21,704 nucleotides of DNA, taken from positions 1 to 21,704 of the forward strand of contig DBMH01000258.1 in the NCBI GenBank assembly GCA_002297645.1, read 5' to 3'. The translations under genes and the position numbers were made by a program. A model generated the notes under the pieces. The model was given only the letters and a program-made list of their open reading frames with translations. It ran no database searches and was not told the origin of the DNA. Below are positions 7,633 through 16,431 of this stretch, in pieces; positions within the stretch are counted from its first letter, which is position 1, and the number at the start of each line of letters is the position of its first letter. The stretch comes from Rhodanobacteraceae bacterium UBA703 (lineage in GTDB: Bacteria > Pseudomonadota > Gammaproteobacteria > Xanthomonadales > Rhodanobacteraceae).

Positions 7633-8627
7633 GCCGGACTTTCCGTGATGGCGGAGTCCTTCAATGCGGCCGTGTCGAGTGCGACGGCTTTGAGCGTATC
7701 GATCATGAAGTCCAGCGACTCGCTGCGCGTCAGTGCCTCGATGCAGGCGCGGCGGAACGCCTGCTCCTCGTCGCCGCGCATTGCGGAAAGGAACGCCTGC
7801 GGCAGGATCGCGGCGTCCTTGACTAGATCGGCGACATCGAAGACGAGGCCGCCGCGCCGCGTCTTGCCGTGCAGCACGGCGAGGCCGTGTGGCAGGCCGA
7901 GCACCCAAGTTGCGGTCGCACCGAGTCCGTAGGCGAGGTAGTTGCCGTGGTCCAGGAAGCGATTGGCGGGATCCGTACCGCTACCGCGCTTGGCGCGCGC
8001 GAAGTCGCCGTAGCCGACGGCGTCGACGGCGAGCTTGAACAGCGCCTTGGTCAGGCGTGCTTCCTCGGTCAGGAGCGCAGTGTTGTCCTGCGAGAGTTCG
8101 ATCTGGCGCGAGGTGCGAGCGAGCAATTCATCGAGACGCCCGGCATCCGGTGCGAAGCCCGCGTCACGCAGCGCGCGGTGCTGCCATTGCGTGCGGATGC
8201 GTTGTGCGCGCGCCTGCTGGAATGCCTTAGCCGCTGTCAGGCGCAGATCGTCGTCGAACCAGAATCGCACCCACGCTTGCAGGTACTCGGTGGGGCGGTA
8301 TTCGCTTTGCGGCGAGAACCAGGCGACCTCGATGTCCACTTCATTTGCGCTGAACAGCGGAGTTCCGCCGCCTCCCGCGAAGCCGACCAGGACGCCGGCC
8401 TTGGCCAATTCGCGCATTGCCGCTTGCGTGACCGACGTGCCGGTGCCGAGCAGCAGCGTTGTCGTGTTGGCGATCGGGATGTTCCAGTACAGCGACCGCT
8501 TGCCTTCGTCGGTGACGTACTCGACACGGCCGCCATTGACCAGAACGCGGCAATGCTCCAGGTAGTAGAGATTCGCACGCTTCGAATGAAGTATGACTTT
8601 CAGATCGCCAGGCGAGATATCGTCCAT
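7629..8627 (-). CDS. cas1: Cas1, type I-F spacer integrase
   Basis: Cas1 catalyses integration of new spacers at the leader end of the array, together with the Cas2 domain of the next gene. The 332-aa product is very close to P. aeruginosa I-F Cas1 over its whole length, including ILHSKRANLYYLEHCRVLV, RVEYVTDEGKRS, NIPIANTTTLLLGTGTS and AKRGSGTDPANRFLDHGNY. The three metal-binding positions are present: Glu189 in LLTEEARL, His253 in VLHGKTRRGG and Asp267 in FDVADLVKD. The ATG at 8627 gives the family N-terminus MDDISP and has AGGGGG 10 bases upstream. The ATG at 8636 lies one base after that site, too close. It is the first gene of the cas operon and overlaps cas2-3 by 4 bases. Confidence 0.97.
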   Translation of the reverse strand: MDDISPGDLKVILHSKRANLYYLEHCRVLVNGGRVEYVTDEGKRSLYWNIPIANTTTLLLGTGTSVTQAAMRELAKAGVLVGFAGGGGTPLFSANEVDIEVAWFSPQSEYRPTEYLQAWVRFWFDDDLRLTAAKAFQQARAQRIRTQWQHRALRDAGFAPDAGRLDELLARTSRQIELSQDNTALLTEEARLTKALFKLAVDAVGYGDFARAKRGSGTDPANRFLDHGNYLAYGLGATATWVLGLPHGLAVLHGKTRRGGLVFDVADLVKDAAILPQAFLSAMRGDEEQAFRRACIEALTRSESLDFMIDTLKAVALDTAALKDSAITESPA

Positions 8628-8709
8628 CGCGAGCATGCCCCCTGCATGCCATTCCTTGCGATTGGGTCGTTCTACCGTCGCCTAATTGGCAGATATCGTC
8701 AATACCGGA
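8628..8709 (-). promoter_or_regulatory. Probable cas operon promoter region
   Basis: These 82 bases between the DUF255 stop and cas1 are the only upstream space for the six-gene cas operon, and are clearly more AT-rich than the flanking genes. A TTGACG on the minus strand (8697-8702) could be a -35 box. The best following -10-like sequence (TAGAAC) is 22 bases away, so no standard promoter is complete. Transcription read-through from the DUF255 gene is also possible. Confidence 0.3.
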
Positions 8710-10746
<2,037 letters not shown>

Positions 10747-10822
10747 GCCGGCAGTGTACGCCTGCGGTTGTGGCGGGGCGGCGCGCGCGCTACCGTGCGC
10801 GCCCGAATGCGGAGTGCGCGAC

Positions 10823-12043
10823 GTGAGCGAGTCCATCGAGTATCCGGCCCTGTACCTCAAGCGCGGCGAGGAAGCGCGCCTGCGCGCCGGGCATCTGTGG
10901 GTCTATTCGAACGAGATCGACGTCGCCCGTTCGCCGCTGGGCGATTTCGAGCCGGGCGACGTCTGCGCGATCGTCGATCATCGCGACAAGCCGATCGGCA
11001 TCGGCTACGTGAACCCGAATTCCCTGATCGCGGCACGTCTGGTGTCGCGTGGCCTGGAGCATGCGCTCGATCGCTCGCTGGTCGTGCATCGGCTCAACGT
11101 CGCGCTGGCCTTGCGCGAACGTCTCTACGCCGAGCCGTACTACCGGCTCGTCTACGGCGAATCGGACGGACTCCCGGGCCTGGTAATCGACCGCTTCGGC
11201 GACGTCGTCGTCGCGCAGATCGCAACGGCCGGCATGGAGCGGCTGAAGGACGAGATCGCCGCCGCCATCGTCAAGGTGCTCAAGCCACGCCGGCTCTGGT
11301 GGAAGAACGACTCCTCGATCCGCGCGATGGAGCGCCTGCCCGAATACGCCGACCTCGGCCATGGCGAATATCCCGCCGACGGCAGCGGTGACGAGACGAT
11401 CGCGCGCGAGGGCGGCCTCGACTTCGTCGTCGATCCGGTTGGCGGACAGAAGACCGGCTGGTTCTACGACCAGCGCGAGAACCGCGACCTGCTCGCGCGC
11501 TTCGTCAAGGGCAAGCGCGTGCTCGACATGTTCAGCTATCTCGGCGCGTGGGGATTGCGCGCGGCGGCCGCCGGCGCGAGCGAAGTCACCTGCGTCGACG
11601 TATCCGCGAGCGCCGTCGAGGCCACCGCGCGCAACGCCGAGCGCAACGGGCTGTCCGGTCGCGTGAACGTCGTGCGCGCCGATGCGTTCGACCACCTGAA
11701 GGCCCTGCGCGAGGCGCGCGAGCACTACGACGTGGTGATCCTCGATCCGCCCGCCTTCATCAAGAAGCGCAAGGATTTCAGCGAAGGGCGGCTGGCCTAT
11801 CGCCGGCTCAACGAACTCGGCATGCAGGTGCTCGCGCGCGACGGCATCCTCGTGACCTGCTCGTGCTCGCACCACATGCCGCGCGCGAACCTGCTCGAAG
11901 CCGTGCAGCAGGGCGCGCGGCACCTGGATCGCCAGGCGCAGTCGCTGGTCGCGCTGCAGCAGGCACCGGACCATCCGGTGCATCCGGCGATTCCCGAGAC
12001 GGACTATCTCAAGGGGTATGTGTTGCGCGTGTTGCCGGCTTGA
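10823..12043 (+). CDS. rlmI: Class I rRNA large-subunit methyltransferase, RlmI type (23S rRNA m5C1962)
   Basis: RlmI methylates C1962 of 23S rRNA with S-adenosylmethionine. The 406-aa product has an N-terminal PUA domain (about 8-85, from ALYLKRGEEARLRAGHLWVYSNEID). The Rossmann methyltransferase domain includes VGGQKTGWFYDQRENR (206-221), the SAM site VLDMFSYLGAWGL (233-245), DPPAFIKKRKDFSEG (308-322) and CSCSHHM (346-352), the last holding the likely catalytic cysteine. I chose the GTG at 10823 because GGAG lies 8 bases upstream and translation then begins next to the PUA domain. An ATG-like start further left would add 28 cysteine-rich residues and overlap the divergent DUF255 start. The 76-base divergent gap must hold both promoters. 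No clear terminator follows. Confidence 0.93.
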   Translation: MSESIEYPALYLKRGEEARLRAGHLWVYSNEIDVARSPLGDFEPGDVCAIVDHRDKPIGIGYVNPNSLIAARLVSRGLEHALDRSLVVHRLNVALALRERLYAEPYYRLVYGESDGLPGLVIDRFGDVVVAQIATAGMERLKDEIAAAIVKVLKPRRLWWKNDSSIRAMERLPEYADLGHGEYPADGSGDETIAREGGLDFVVDPVGGQKTGWFYDQRENRDLLARFVKGKRVLDMFSYLGAWGLRAAAAGASEVTCVDVSASAVEATARNAERNGLSGRVNVVRADAFDHLKALREAREHYDVVILDPPAFIKKRKDFSEGRLAYRRLNELGMQVLARDGILVTCSCSHHMPRANLLEAVQQGARHLDRQAQSLVALQQAPDHPVHPAIPETDYLKGYVLRVLPA

Positions 12044-12134
12044 TGTCCGCAATCCCGCCAGTCCGCCGAGCCGAGCAGCCGATCGGGGCGCCTCGAGGGA
12101 CGTGTCGCAGACGTTTCCGACGTAGATGGTTCGA

Positions 12135-12296
12135 TCAATGAATGGAATCGAATCCATCGCCGAAGATCTTCTGCGGCTTTACGATCGCGATGTCGATGCC
12201 CGTTTTGAGCTCGCCCTTCGGCAGGGTCCCCAGGGTGGGATTGGCCGCCGCGATTGCCGTCGGATCGTTGTATGTCGAGGGGGCAGTCCAGGCAGG
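12135..12296 (-). pseudogene. 3' remnant of a lost gene, encoding a C-terminal tail with IFGDGFD
   Basis: On the minus strand a 53-codon open stretch has strongly GC-rich third positions, as real genes here do. It contains the coherent segments TAIAAANPTLGTLPKGEL, then TGIDIAIVKPQ, and ends KIFGDGFDSIH-stop. No start codon precedes it: an in-frame TAG lies at 12297-12299, and no other frame upstream continues it. The end resembles the IF-x-DGF(E/D) tail that I recall on many secreted proteins of Lysobacterales (inference from memory). I read it as the surviving 3' end of a secreted-protein gene. The opposite-strand frame (12126-12314) has poorer codon statistics and turns arginine-rich. Nothing else is visible in the roughly 310-base rlmI-lgt gap except an AGGAGG at 12324-12329. 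Confidence 0.5.
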
Positions 12297-12355
12297 CTAA
12301 GCATGCCCGAGTGACGATACCATAGGAGGCTGAGCGCCCTGCCTTGGCTCTTTCA

Positions 12356-13444
12356 ATGCCCTACTTCGTCGACATCAATCCGATCGCCTTCACCGTTCCG
12401 GCGTTCACCTTGCACTGGTGGGCGCTGGCCATTGCATCCATCGCCTTCTGCGGTATCGCGTTGAGGGCATGGCGACGGCCGATCGACGGATCCCCGGAGC
12501 AGCGGAGCGAGCGCCGATGGACGGCAGGCAGCCTCCTGGGCATCGCTGTTGCGACGGCGATGGGGGCCGGGTATCTGCTGACCAAGGCAACGGTACTGCC
12601 CCTCGGCCCGATCGCCGTGCACTGGTACGGCATCATGTATCTCGCCGGCTTCGCCGGCGCGTGGTGGCTCGGGCAGCGTCGTCGCGCTGCGGGCCGGTTG
12701 CCGGTGACGAGCGACCAGTTCTCCGACCTCGCGTTCTACGTGATGCTCGGCGTCGTGATCGGCGGGCGCATCGGCTACATGCTGTTCTACAACACGGCGG
12801 AACTGATCGCGCACCCGCTGAGCCTGTTCCGCGTCTGGGAAGGGGGCATGTCGTTCCACGGCGGCCTGCTCGGCGTGCTCACGGCGGGCCTGTGGTGGTC
12901 GCACAAGCGCAAGCTGCACTTCTTCGACGTCATTGATTTCGTGGCGCCGCTGGTGCCGATCGGGCTCGGCCTCGGGCGGCTCGGCAACTTCATCAACGGC
13001 GAGTTGTGGGGTGGGCTGACGGACAAGCCTTGGGGCATGATCTTCCCGAGTGCACTCGAGTCGCTCGGCAAGACGACGGACGAACTGCACGGGATGTACC
13101 TCGCCGGGCAGCTCAACGACCAGGCGCGCCACCCCTCGATGCTGTACGAGTTCGCGCTCGAAGGTGTCGTGCTGTTCCTCGTGCTGTGGATCTATTCGCG
13201 CAAGCCGCGGCCGCGCTATGCGGTGTCGGGGCTGTTCGCGCTGCTGTACGGAATCTTCCGCTTCGCGGTCGAGTTCGTGCGCGTGCCGGACGTGCAGCTC
13301 GGCTACCTCGCGTTCGGCTGGGTGACGATGGGACAGATCCTGTCGCTGCCGCTGATCGCCGTGGGCCTGTTCCTGCTGTGGCTGTCGCGGCGTTCGCCGA
13401 CGTTGCAACCGCGCGTGGTAGACGAGTCGGAGGAGGCCGCCTGA
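12356..13444 (+). CDS. lgt: Prolipoprotein diacylglyceryl transferase, with an unusual N-terminal insertion
   Basis: Lgt transfers diacylglyceryl from phosphatidylglycerol to the lipobox cysteine of prolipoproteins in the inner membrane. Conserved parts are HWYGIMYL (89-96), GGRIGYMLFYN (136-146), GGMSFHGGLLG (163-173) with His168, the signature GRLGNFINGELWG (207-219), and RHPSMLYE, FRFAVEF and MGQILS. The protein is 362 aa against roughly 290 in E. coli. The surplus lies between the family-typical start MPYFVDINPIAFTV and LPLGPIAVHWYG: about 65 residues with two extra hydrophobic segments, the first (FTLHWWALAIASI) resembling the normal first helix. The ATG at 12356 is chosen by homology. 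An AGGAGG at 12324-12329 is too far from it and 14 bases from an in-frame TTG at 12344, so the start is not certain. It overlaps thyA by one base. Confidence 0.95.
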   Translation: MPYFVDINPIAFTVPAFTLHWWALAIASIAFCGIALRAWRRPIDGSPEQRSERRWTAGSLLGIAVATAMGAGYLLTKATVLPLGPIAVHWYGIMYLAGFAGAWWLGQRRRAAGRLPVTSDQFSDLAFYVMLGVVIGGRIGYMLFYNTAELIAHPLSLFRVWEGGMSFHGGLLGVLTAGLWWSHKRKLHFFDVIDFVAPLVPIGLGLGRLGNFINGELWGGLTDKPWGMIFPSALESLGKTTDELHGMYLAGQLNDQARHPSMLYEFALEGVVLFLVLWIYSRKPRPRYAVSGLFALLYGIFRFAVEFVRVPDVQLGYLAFGWVTMGQILSLPLIAVGLFLLWLSRRSPTLQPRVVDESEEAA

Positions 13445-14238
13445 TGCGCCAGTATCTCGACCTGCTGCGTCACGTGCTCGAGCACGGCACCGAGAAGTCC
13501 GACCGCACCGGCACCGGCACGCGCAGTGTGTTCGGCTGGCAGATGCGCTTCGATCTCGCCGAAGGCTTTCCGCTGGTCACGACGAAGAAGCTGCACCTGA
13601 AGTCGATCGTGCACGAGCTGATCTGGTTCCTGCGCGGCGAGACCAACGTCCGCTATCTCGAGGAGAACGGCGTCTCGATCTGGGACGAATGGGCCGATGC
13701 CGACGGGGAGCTCGGTCCGGTCTACGGCAAGCAGTGGCGCAGCTGGCAGGGTGCGGACGGGCGCGTGATCGACCAGATCGCCTGGGTGGTCGACGAGATC
13801 CGGCGCAATCCGGATTCGCGCCGCCTCGTCGTCAGCGCCTGGAACGTCGCCGACCTGCCGAAGATGGCGCTGCAGCCCTGCCACACGATGTTCCAGTTCT
13901 ACGTCGCGGACGGGCGGCTCTCGTGCCAGCTCTACCAGCGCTCCGGCGACATCTTCCTCGGCGTACCCTTCAACATCGCCAGCTACGCGTTGCTGACGCA
14001 CATGGTCGCGCAGGTGACGGGACTTCGACCCGGCGATTTCGTGCATACGCTCGGCGACGCCCATCTGTACTCGAACCATTTCGAGCAGGCGCGGGAACAG
14101 TTGTCGCGCGAGCCGCGGCCGTTGCCGCGTCTCGTGCTGGATCCCGACGTGCGGGCGCTCGAGGCGTTCCGCTACGAAGATGTGCGCGTCGTCGACTACG
14201 CGCCGCACCCGGCGATCAAGGCACCGGTGGCGGTGTAG
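13444..14238 (+). CDS. thyA: Thymidylate synthase
   Basis: ThyA makes dTMP from dUMP using methylenetetrahydrofolate, which is oxidised to dihydrofolate; folA nearby regenerates it. The protein is 264 aa, the same as E. coli ThyA. The dUMP-binding loop RTGTGT (21-26), WFLRGETNVRYL, GPVYGKQWRSW (91-101), the active site LQPCHTMFQFYV with Cys146, QRSGDIFLGVPFNIASYALL and DAHLYSNH are all present. It starts with ATG sharing one base with the lgt stop (TGATG), so the pair is probably co-transcribed and translationally coupled. Its last 23 bases overlap the 3' end of the convergent protease gene. Confidence 0.98.
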   Translation: MRQYLDLLRHVLEHGTEKSDRTGTGTRSVFGWQMRFDLAEGFPLVTTKKLHLKSIVHELIWFLRGETNVRYLEENGVSIWDEWADADGELGPVYGKQWRSWQGADGRVIDQIAWVVDEIRRNPDSRRLVVSAWNVADLPKMALQPCHTMFQFYVADGRLSCQLYQRSGDIFLGVPFNIASYALLTHMVAQVTGLRPGDFVHTLGDAHLYSNHFEQAREQLSREPRPLPRLVLDPDVRALEAFRYEDVRVVDYAPHPAIKAPVAV

Positions 14239-15217
14239 AGGCACAGCCGCGCAGGCATTCGAAATGCGCCGTCGCGTGGGCGTAATCGAGCGTCATGCGG
14301 AAGGGCGCGAAGGCATTGCCACCGAGTGCGCCTTCGACCGGGCGATCGGTCATGCGCGACATGAACTCGCGGAAGGCCCGGTCCGGGCGTTCGGTGAACC
14401 AGACCGGCCCGGTCTTCCAGCCGGCGACGTCGACGTCGGGCACGCGGATCGCGCGGGCGACGAACCGGGGCGCGAACAGGTCGTCGGCCTTCTCGACGAG
14501 CGGCCAGTCCGGATGCGCGGCGTGCCAGGCGTCGAGCGTGCTCTTCGTGACGAAGCTCGTCGCGCGCGCGCCGTTCACGGGGGCCGGTGTCGGCTGCGCG
14601 GCGAGGGCGTCGGCCGTCGGTGAGCTGGTCGCGCCGGTGTCGAGCAATAGGTCGATGTCCTTGCCGTCGATGCGCACGGTGATCCGCGGCATGTGGAAGG
14701 CCGGGGCATTGCCGGCTGCGGGCTTGAAGCCGAGCGCTACGGCGCGGGCGCTGCGTGGAGGCGTCCAATTTTCGGTTTCGAGCGATAGGCGCTGTGCCGG
14801 GTAGTCCCACGTCCAGGTGCGGCCGGCGAACCAGTGCTGGCTCAGCAGACCTTCCCCGAGGCTGGCGGCGGATTTGCCCTTGCAGTCGTGCACGAGGAAG
14901 TGCGCGTCGCCGTTCGCATTCGCAGGAATGCCCTTTGCGGGGGCGAACGACGGCAGGGTCGTGCGCGCGAGGTTGCCGCCGAGTTCGGCTTCCATTTCCT
15001 CGTCTGGTGGCAGCGCCTCCAGCGGAAGGTCCAGGCGTTGTGCGGCGTCGCGGCAGAGCAGGTTCATGCCGCCGCCCGTGTCGGTGTAGAGGCGCAGCGG
15101 TTCTCCCTTTGCCGTCGTCGGCGTGGCGAACACGCGGTCCGCTTCGAAGCGTGACGGAACGGTGGCCGCTTGCGCGGCGACGATCGGAAAGGCCAGCAGG
15201 ATGGCGGCGTATCGCAT
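14216..15217 (-). CDS. Secreted retropepsin-like aspartic protease (two DTG motifs)
   Basis: The 333-aa product starts with a probable signal peptide (MRYAAILLAFPIVAAQA, cleavage near 17-18), so it is likely periplasmic or exported. It has two aspartic-protease signatures, LYTDTGGG (43-50) and LLLDTGATSS (190-199), one per half, so a single chain could build the two-lobed active site. The family (bacterial retropepsin-like proteins) is broad and I do not recognise a specific member. The first motif is DTGGG rather than DTGA/S, so the activity of that half is less certain. I chose the ATG at 15217 because it places the signal peptide at the N-terminus. It is divergent from folA and converges on thyA with a 23-base 3' overlap. 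It sits inside a folate/dTMP gene block with no obvious functional link. Confidence 0.75.
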   Translation of the reverse strand: MRYAAILLAFPIVAAQAATVPSRFEADRVFATPTTAKGEPLRLYTDTGGGMNLLCRDAAQRLDLPLEALPPDEEMEAELGGNLARTTLPSFAPAKGIPANANGDAHFLVHDCKGKSAASLGEGLLSQHWFAGRTWTWDYPAQRLSLETENWTPPRSARAVALGFKPAAGNAPAFHMPRITVRIDGKDIDLLLDTGATSSPTADALAAQPTPAPVNGARATSFVTKSTLDAWHAAHPDWPLVEKADDLFAPRFVARAIRVPDVDVAGWKTGPVWFTERPDRAFREFMSRMTDRPVEGALGGNAFAPFRMTLDYAHATAHFECLRGCASTPPPVP

Positions 15218-15288
15218 GTTCGACGACTCCTTCGACGAGGCGGCCAGAATGGCGGTCACCGGTGTGGCACGGCAGTGCGCAACGTCAC

Positions 15289-15304
15289 TGTGTCTTTGTA
15301 CACA
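15289..15304. repeat. Inverted repeat in the protease-folA divergent region
   Basis: TGTGT-CTTTGT-ACACA lies in the 178-base divergent gap between the retropepsin-like gene and folA, in its most AT-rich part. The position would suit an operator, but the arms are only 5 bases and chance is possible. I could not assign promoter boxes in this gap. Confidence 0.25.
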
Positions 15305-15395
15305 TATTCGAGAGGCCTGCGCGGCACAGCCGAACACGTGCTATCCCTTCGCGATCTCGGCTGACAGCCCGGTCGCCGGCTGCGACAATCGCGCG

Positions 15396-15902
15396 ATGCC
15401 GATCCGTCTCATCGCCGCGCTCGACCGCCACCACGCCATCGGCCGCGACGGCGCGATGCCGTGGCACCTGCCGGACGACCTGAAGCACTTCAAGGCGCTG
15501 ACCCTCGGCAAGCCGGTGCTGATGGGGCGCAAGACCGCGCTCGCGATCGGCCGTGCGCTGCCGGGACGCGTCAATCTCGTGCTCACGCGCACCGGCGATG
15601 CCCCGTTCGAAGGCCAGATCGCCGTGGCTTCGTTCGACGAGGCAATCGCACGCGCAGGTGATGACGATCTGGCCGTGATCGGCGGTGGCGAGGTCTACGC
15701 GCTGACGTTGCCGCGTGCGACGCACCTGCACCTGACCTGGGTCGACACGGCCGTGCCCGATGCGGATACCTGGTTCCCGCGCTTCGATATGCACGACTGG
15801 ATCGAGACGTCGCGCGTGAACCATGCCGTCGATTCCCGGCATGCGTACGCGATGGATTTCGTCGACTACGTGCGTGCCGATTGCGCCCTGCGTGTTCCGT
15901 AA
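15396..15902 (+). CDS. folA: Dihydrofolate reductase
   Basis: FolA reduces dihydrofolate to tetrahydrofolate with NADPH, recycling the product of ThyA. The 168-aa product shows the family core: LIAALDRHHAIGRDGAMPWHLP (in its parts, 5-26), Trp23, the substrate-binding Asp28 in LPDDLKHFK, KPVLMGRKTALAIGRALPGR, NLVLTR, and the NADPH-loop VIGGGEVYALTLP. ATG at 15396 is chosen by homology to the N-terminus. No good Shine-Dalgarno sequence is seen before it. The longer open frame from 15123 reads into the divergent protease promoter and gene and has no support. It converges with the small membrane-protein gene, with 16 bases between the stops. Confidence 0.97.
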   Translation: MPIRLIAALDRHHAIGRDGAMPWHLPDDLKHFKALTLGKPVLMGRKTALAIGRALPGRVNLVLTRTGDAPFEGQIAVASFDEAIARAGDDDLAVIGGGEVYALTLPRATHLHLTWVDTAVPDADTWFPRFDMHDWIETSRVNHAVDSRHAYAMDFVDYVRADCALRVP

Positions 15903-15919
15903 GCCCGCGAGGGCATTTT
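15903..15919 (+). terminator. Weak intrinsic terminator after folA
   Basis: GCCC-GCGA-GGGC is followed by ATTTTC directly after the folA stop. The stem is only 4 bp, but it is all GC, is closed by a GNRA-type tetraloop and is followed by four T. It overlaps the end of the convergent gene by one base. Confidence 0.35.
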
Positions 15920-16317
15920 CAGTCTTGCGTGGAAATCTGTTGGCGCACTTCGGCGGCTTGCTTGCCGAGTTCGGAAGCGTCCTCGCGCACGGACGGGATC
16001 TCGCCGGATCGTTTCGCGAAGCGCAGCAGGCGATGTCTCGTCGTTTCGATGGCGGCGTCAGGAACGGAGGGAAGATCGACAGAGCCGACCGCCACGGTAT
16101 CCGACTGCACGCTGGAGAGCAGTATCTGCCGAACGGATTCCGTCTTCCCGTCATCGAGCAGCTTCAGCAACATGACGTGGTCGATGAATCGCGCTTCGAT
16201 TTGCGACGAAAACATCGCCCTGACGAACCACTGCGAGGTCGTGAAGCCGGCATAACCACCTCCCAGGATGCCGATCAACAGGCCGATCGTTGCCGCCAAC
16301 ACCAGCTTGAGCTTCAT
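15919..16317 (-). CDS. Small membrane-anchored protein of unknown function
   Basis: I do not recognise a family. The 132-aa product has one N-terminal hydrophobic segment with GLLIGILGGGYAGF (about 3-25), followed by a soluble region with alternating charged and hydrophobic residues and a C-terminal helix-like tail (SELGKQAAEVRQQIS). This suggests a single-pass inner-membrane protein facing the periplasm, or a protein with an uncleaved signal anchor. I chose the ATG at 16317 because AAGGGGG lies 4 bases upstream and the hydrophobic segment then starts the protein. The frame further upstream runs through the palindromic repeat at 16360-16379, which is not protein-coding. It lies downstream of apaH on the same strand, 114 bases apart, and converges on folA. 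Confidence 0.65.
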   Translation of the reverse strand: MKLKLVLAATIGLLIGILGGGYAGFTTSQWFVRAMFSSQIEARFIDHVMLLKLLDDGKTESVRQILLSSVQSDTVAVGSVDLPSVPDAAIETTRHRLLRFAKRSGEIPSVREDASELGKQAAEVRQQISTQD

Positions 16318-16359
16318 CGCGCCCCCTTTCTGCGCAAGGGAATTTCTGATTCTGGTGTC

Positions 16360-16379
16360 ATTCCCGCGAACGCGGGAAT
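16360..16379. repeat. dRS3/REP-like palindrome (ATTCCCGCG-AA-CGCGGGAAT)
   Basis: Two 9-base perfect arms flank AA, and the wider context is GTCATTCCCGCG...CGCGGGAATCCAG. This matches the widespread ATTCCC-N8-GGGAAT repeat type known as dRS3 in Neisseria and seen in many copies in Xanthomonadaceae-related genomes. It lies between apaH and the small membrane-protein gene, and could also act as an RNA hairpin between them. It is the only copy I found in this window. Confidence 0.75.
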
Positions 16380-16431
16380 CCAGATGGCTCGTGGGCATGA
16401 CGTCAGGAGAATTGATCAGACCTTCCCTGGG

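Noticed and set aside
7633..7908. N-terminal extension of the cas2-3 open frame
   Set aside because: The 92 extra residues are arginine-rich, overlap cas1 in another frame and have no Cas2 similarity. The Cas2 domain begins exactly at the ATG at 7632.
10780..10803. GC-only inverted repeat (GGCGCGC...GCGCGCC) between the DUF255 gene and rlmI
   Set aside because: Alternating GC sequence in a GC-rich genome gives such arms by chance, and no T run or operator-like feature accompanies it.
12126..12314. Small plus-strand open frame in the rlmI-lgt gap
   Set aside because: Its third codon positions are not GC-biased as in real genes here, and the product turns arginine-rich after about 38 residues. 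The opposite strand is the better coding candidate.
15123..15395. N-terminal extension of folA
   Set aside because: The extra 91 codons are antisense to the start and signal peptide of the protease gene. Dihydrofolate reductase homology begins exactly at 15396.
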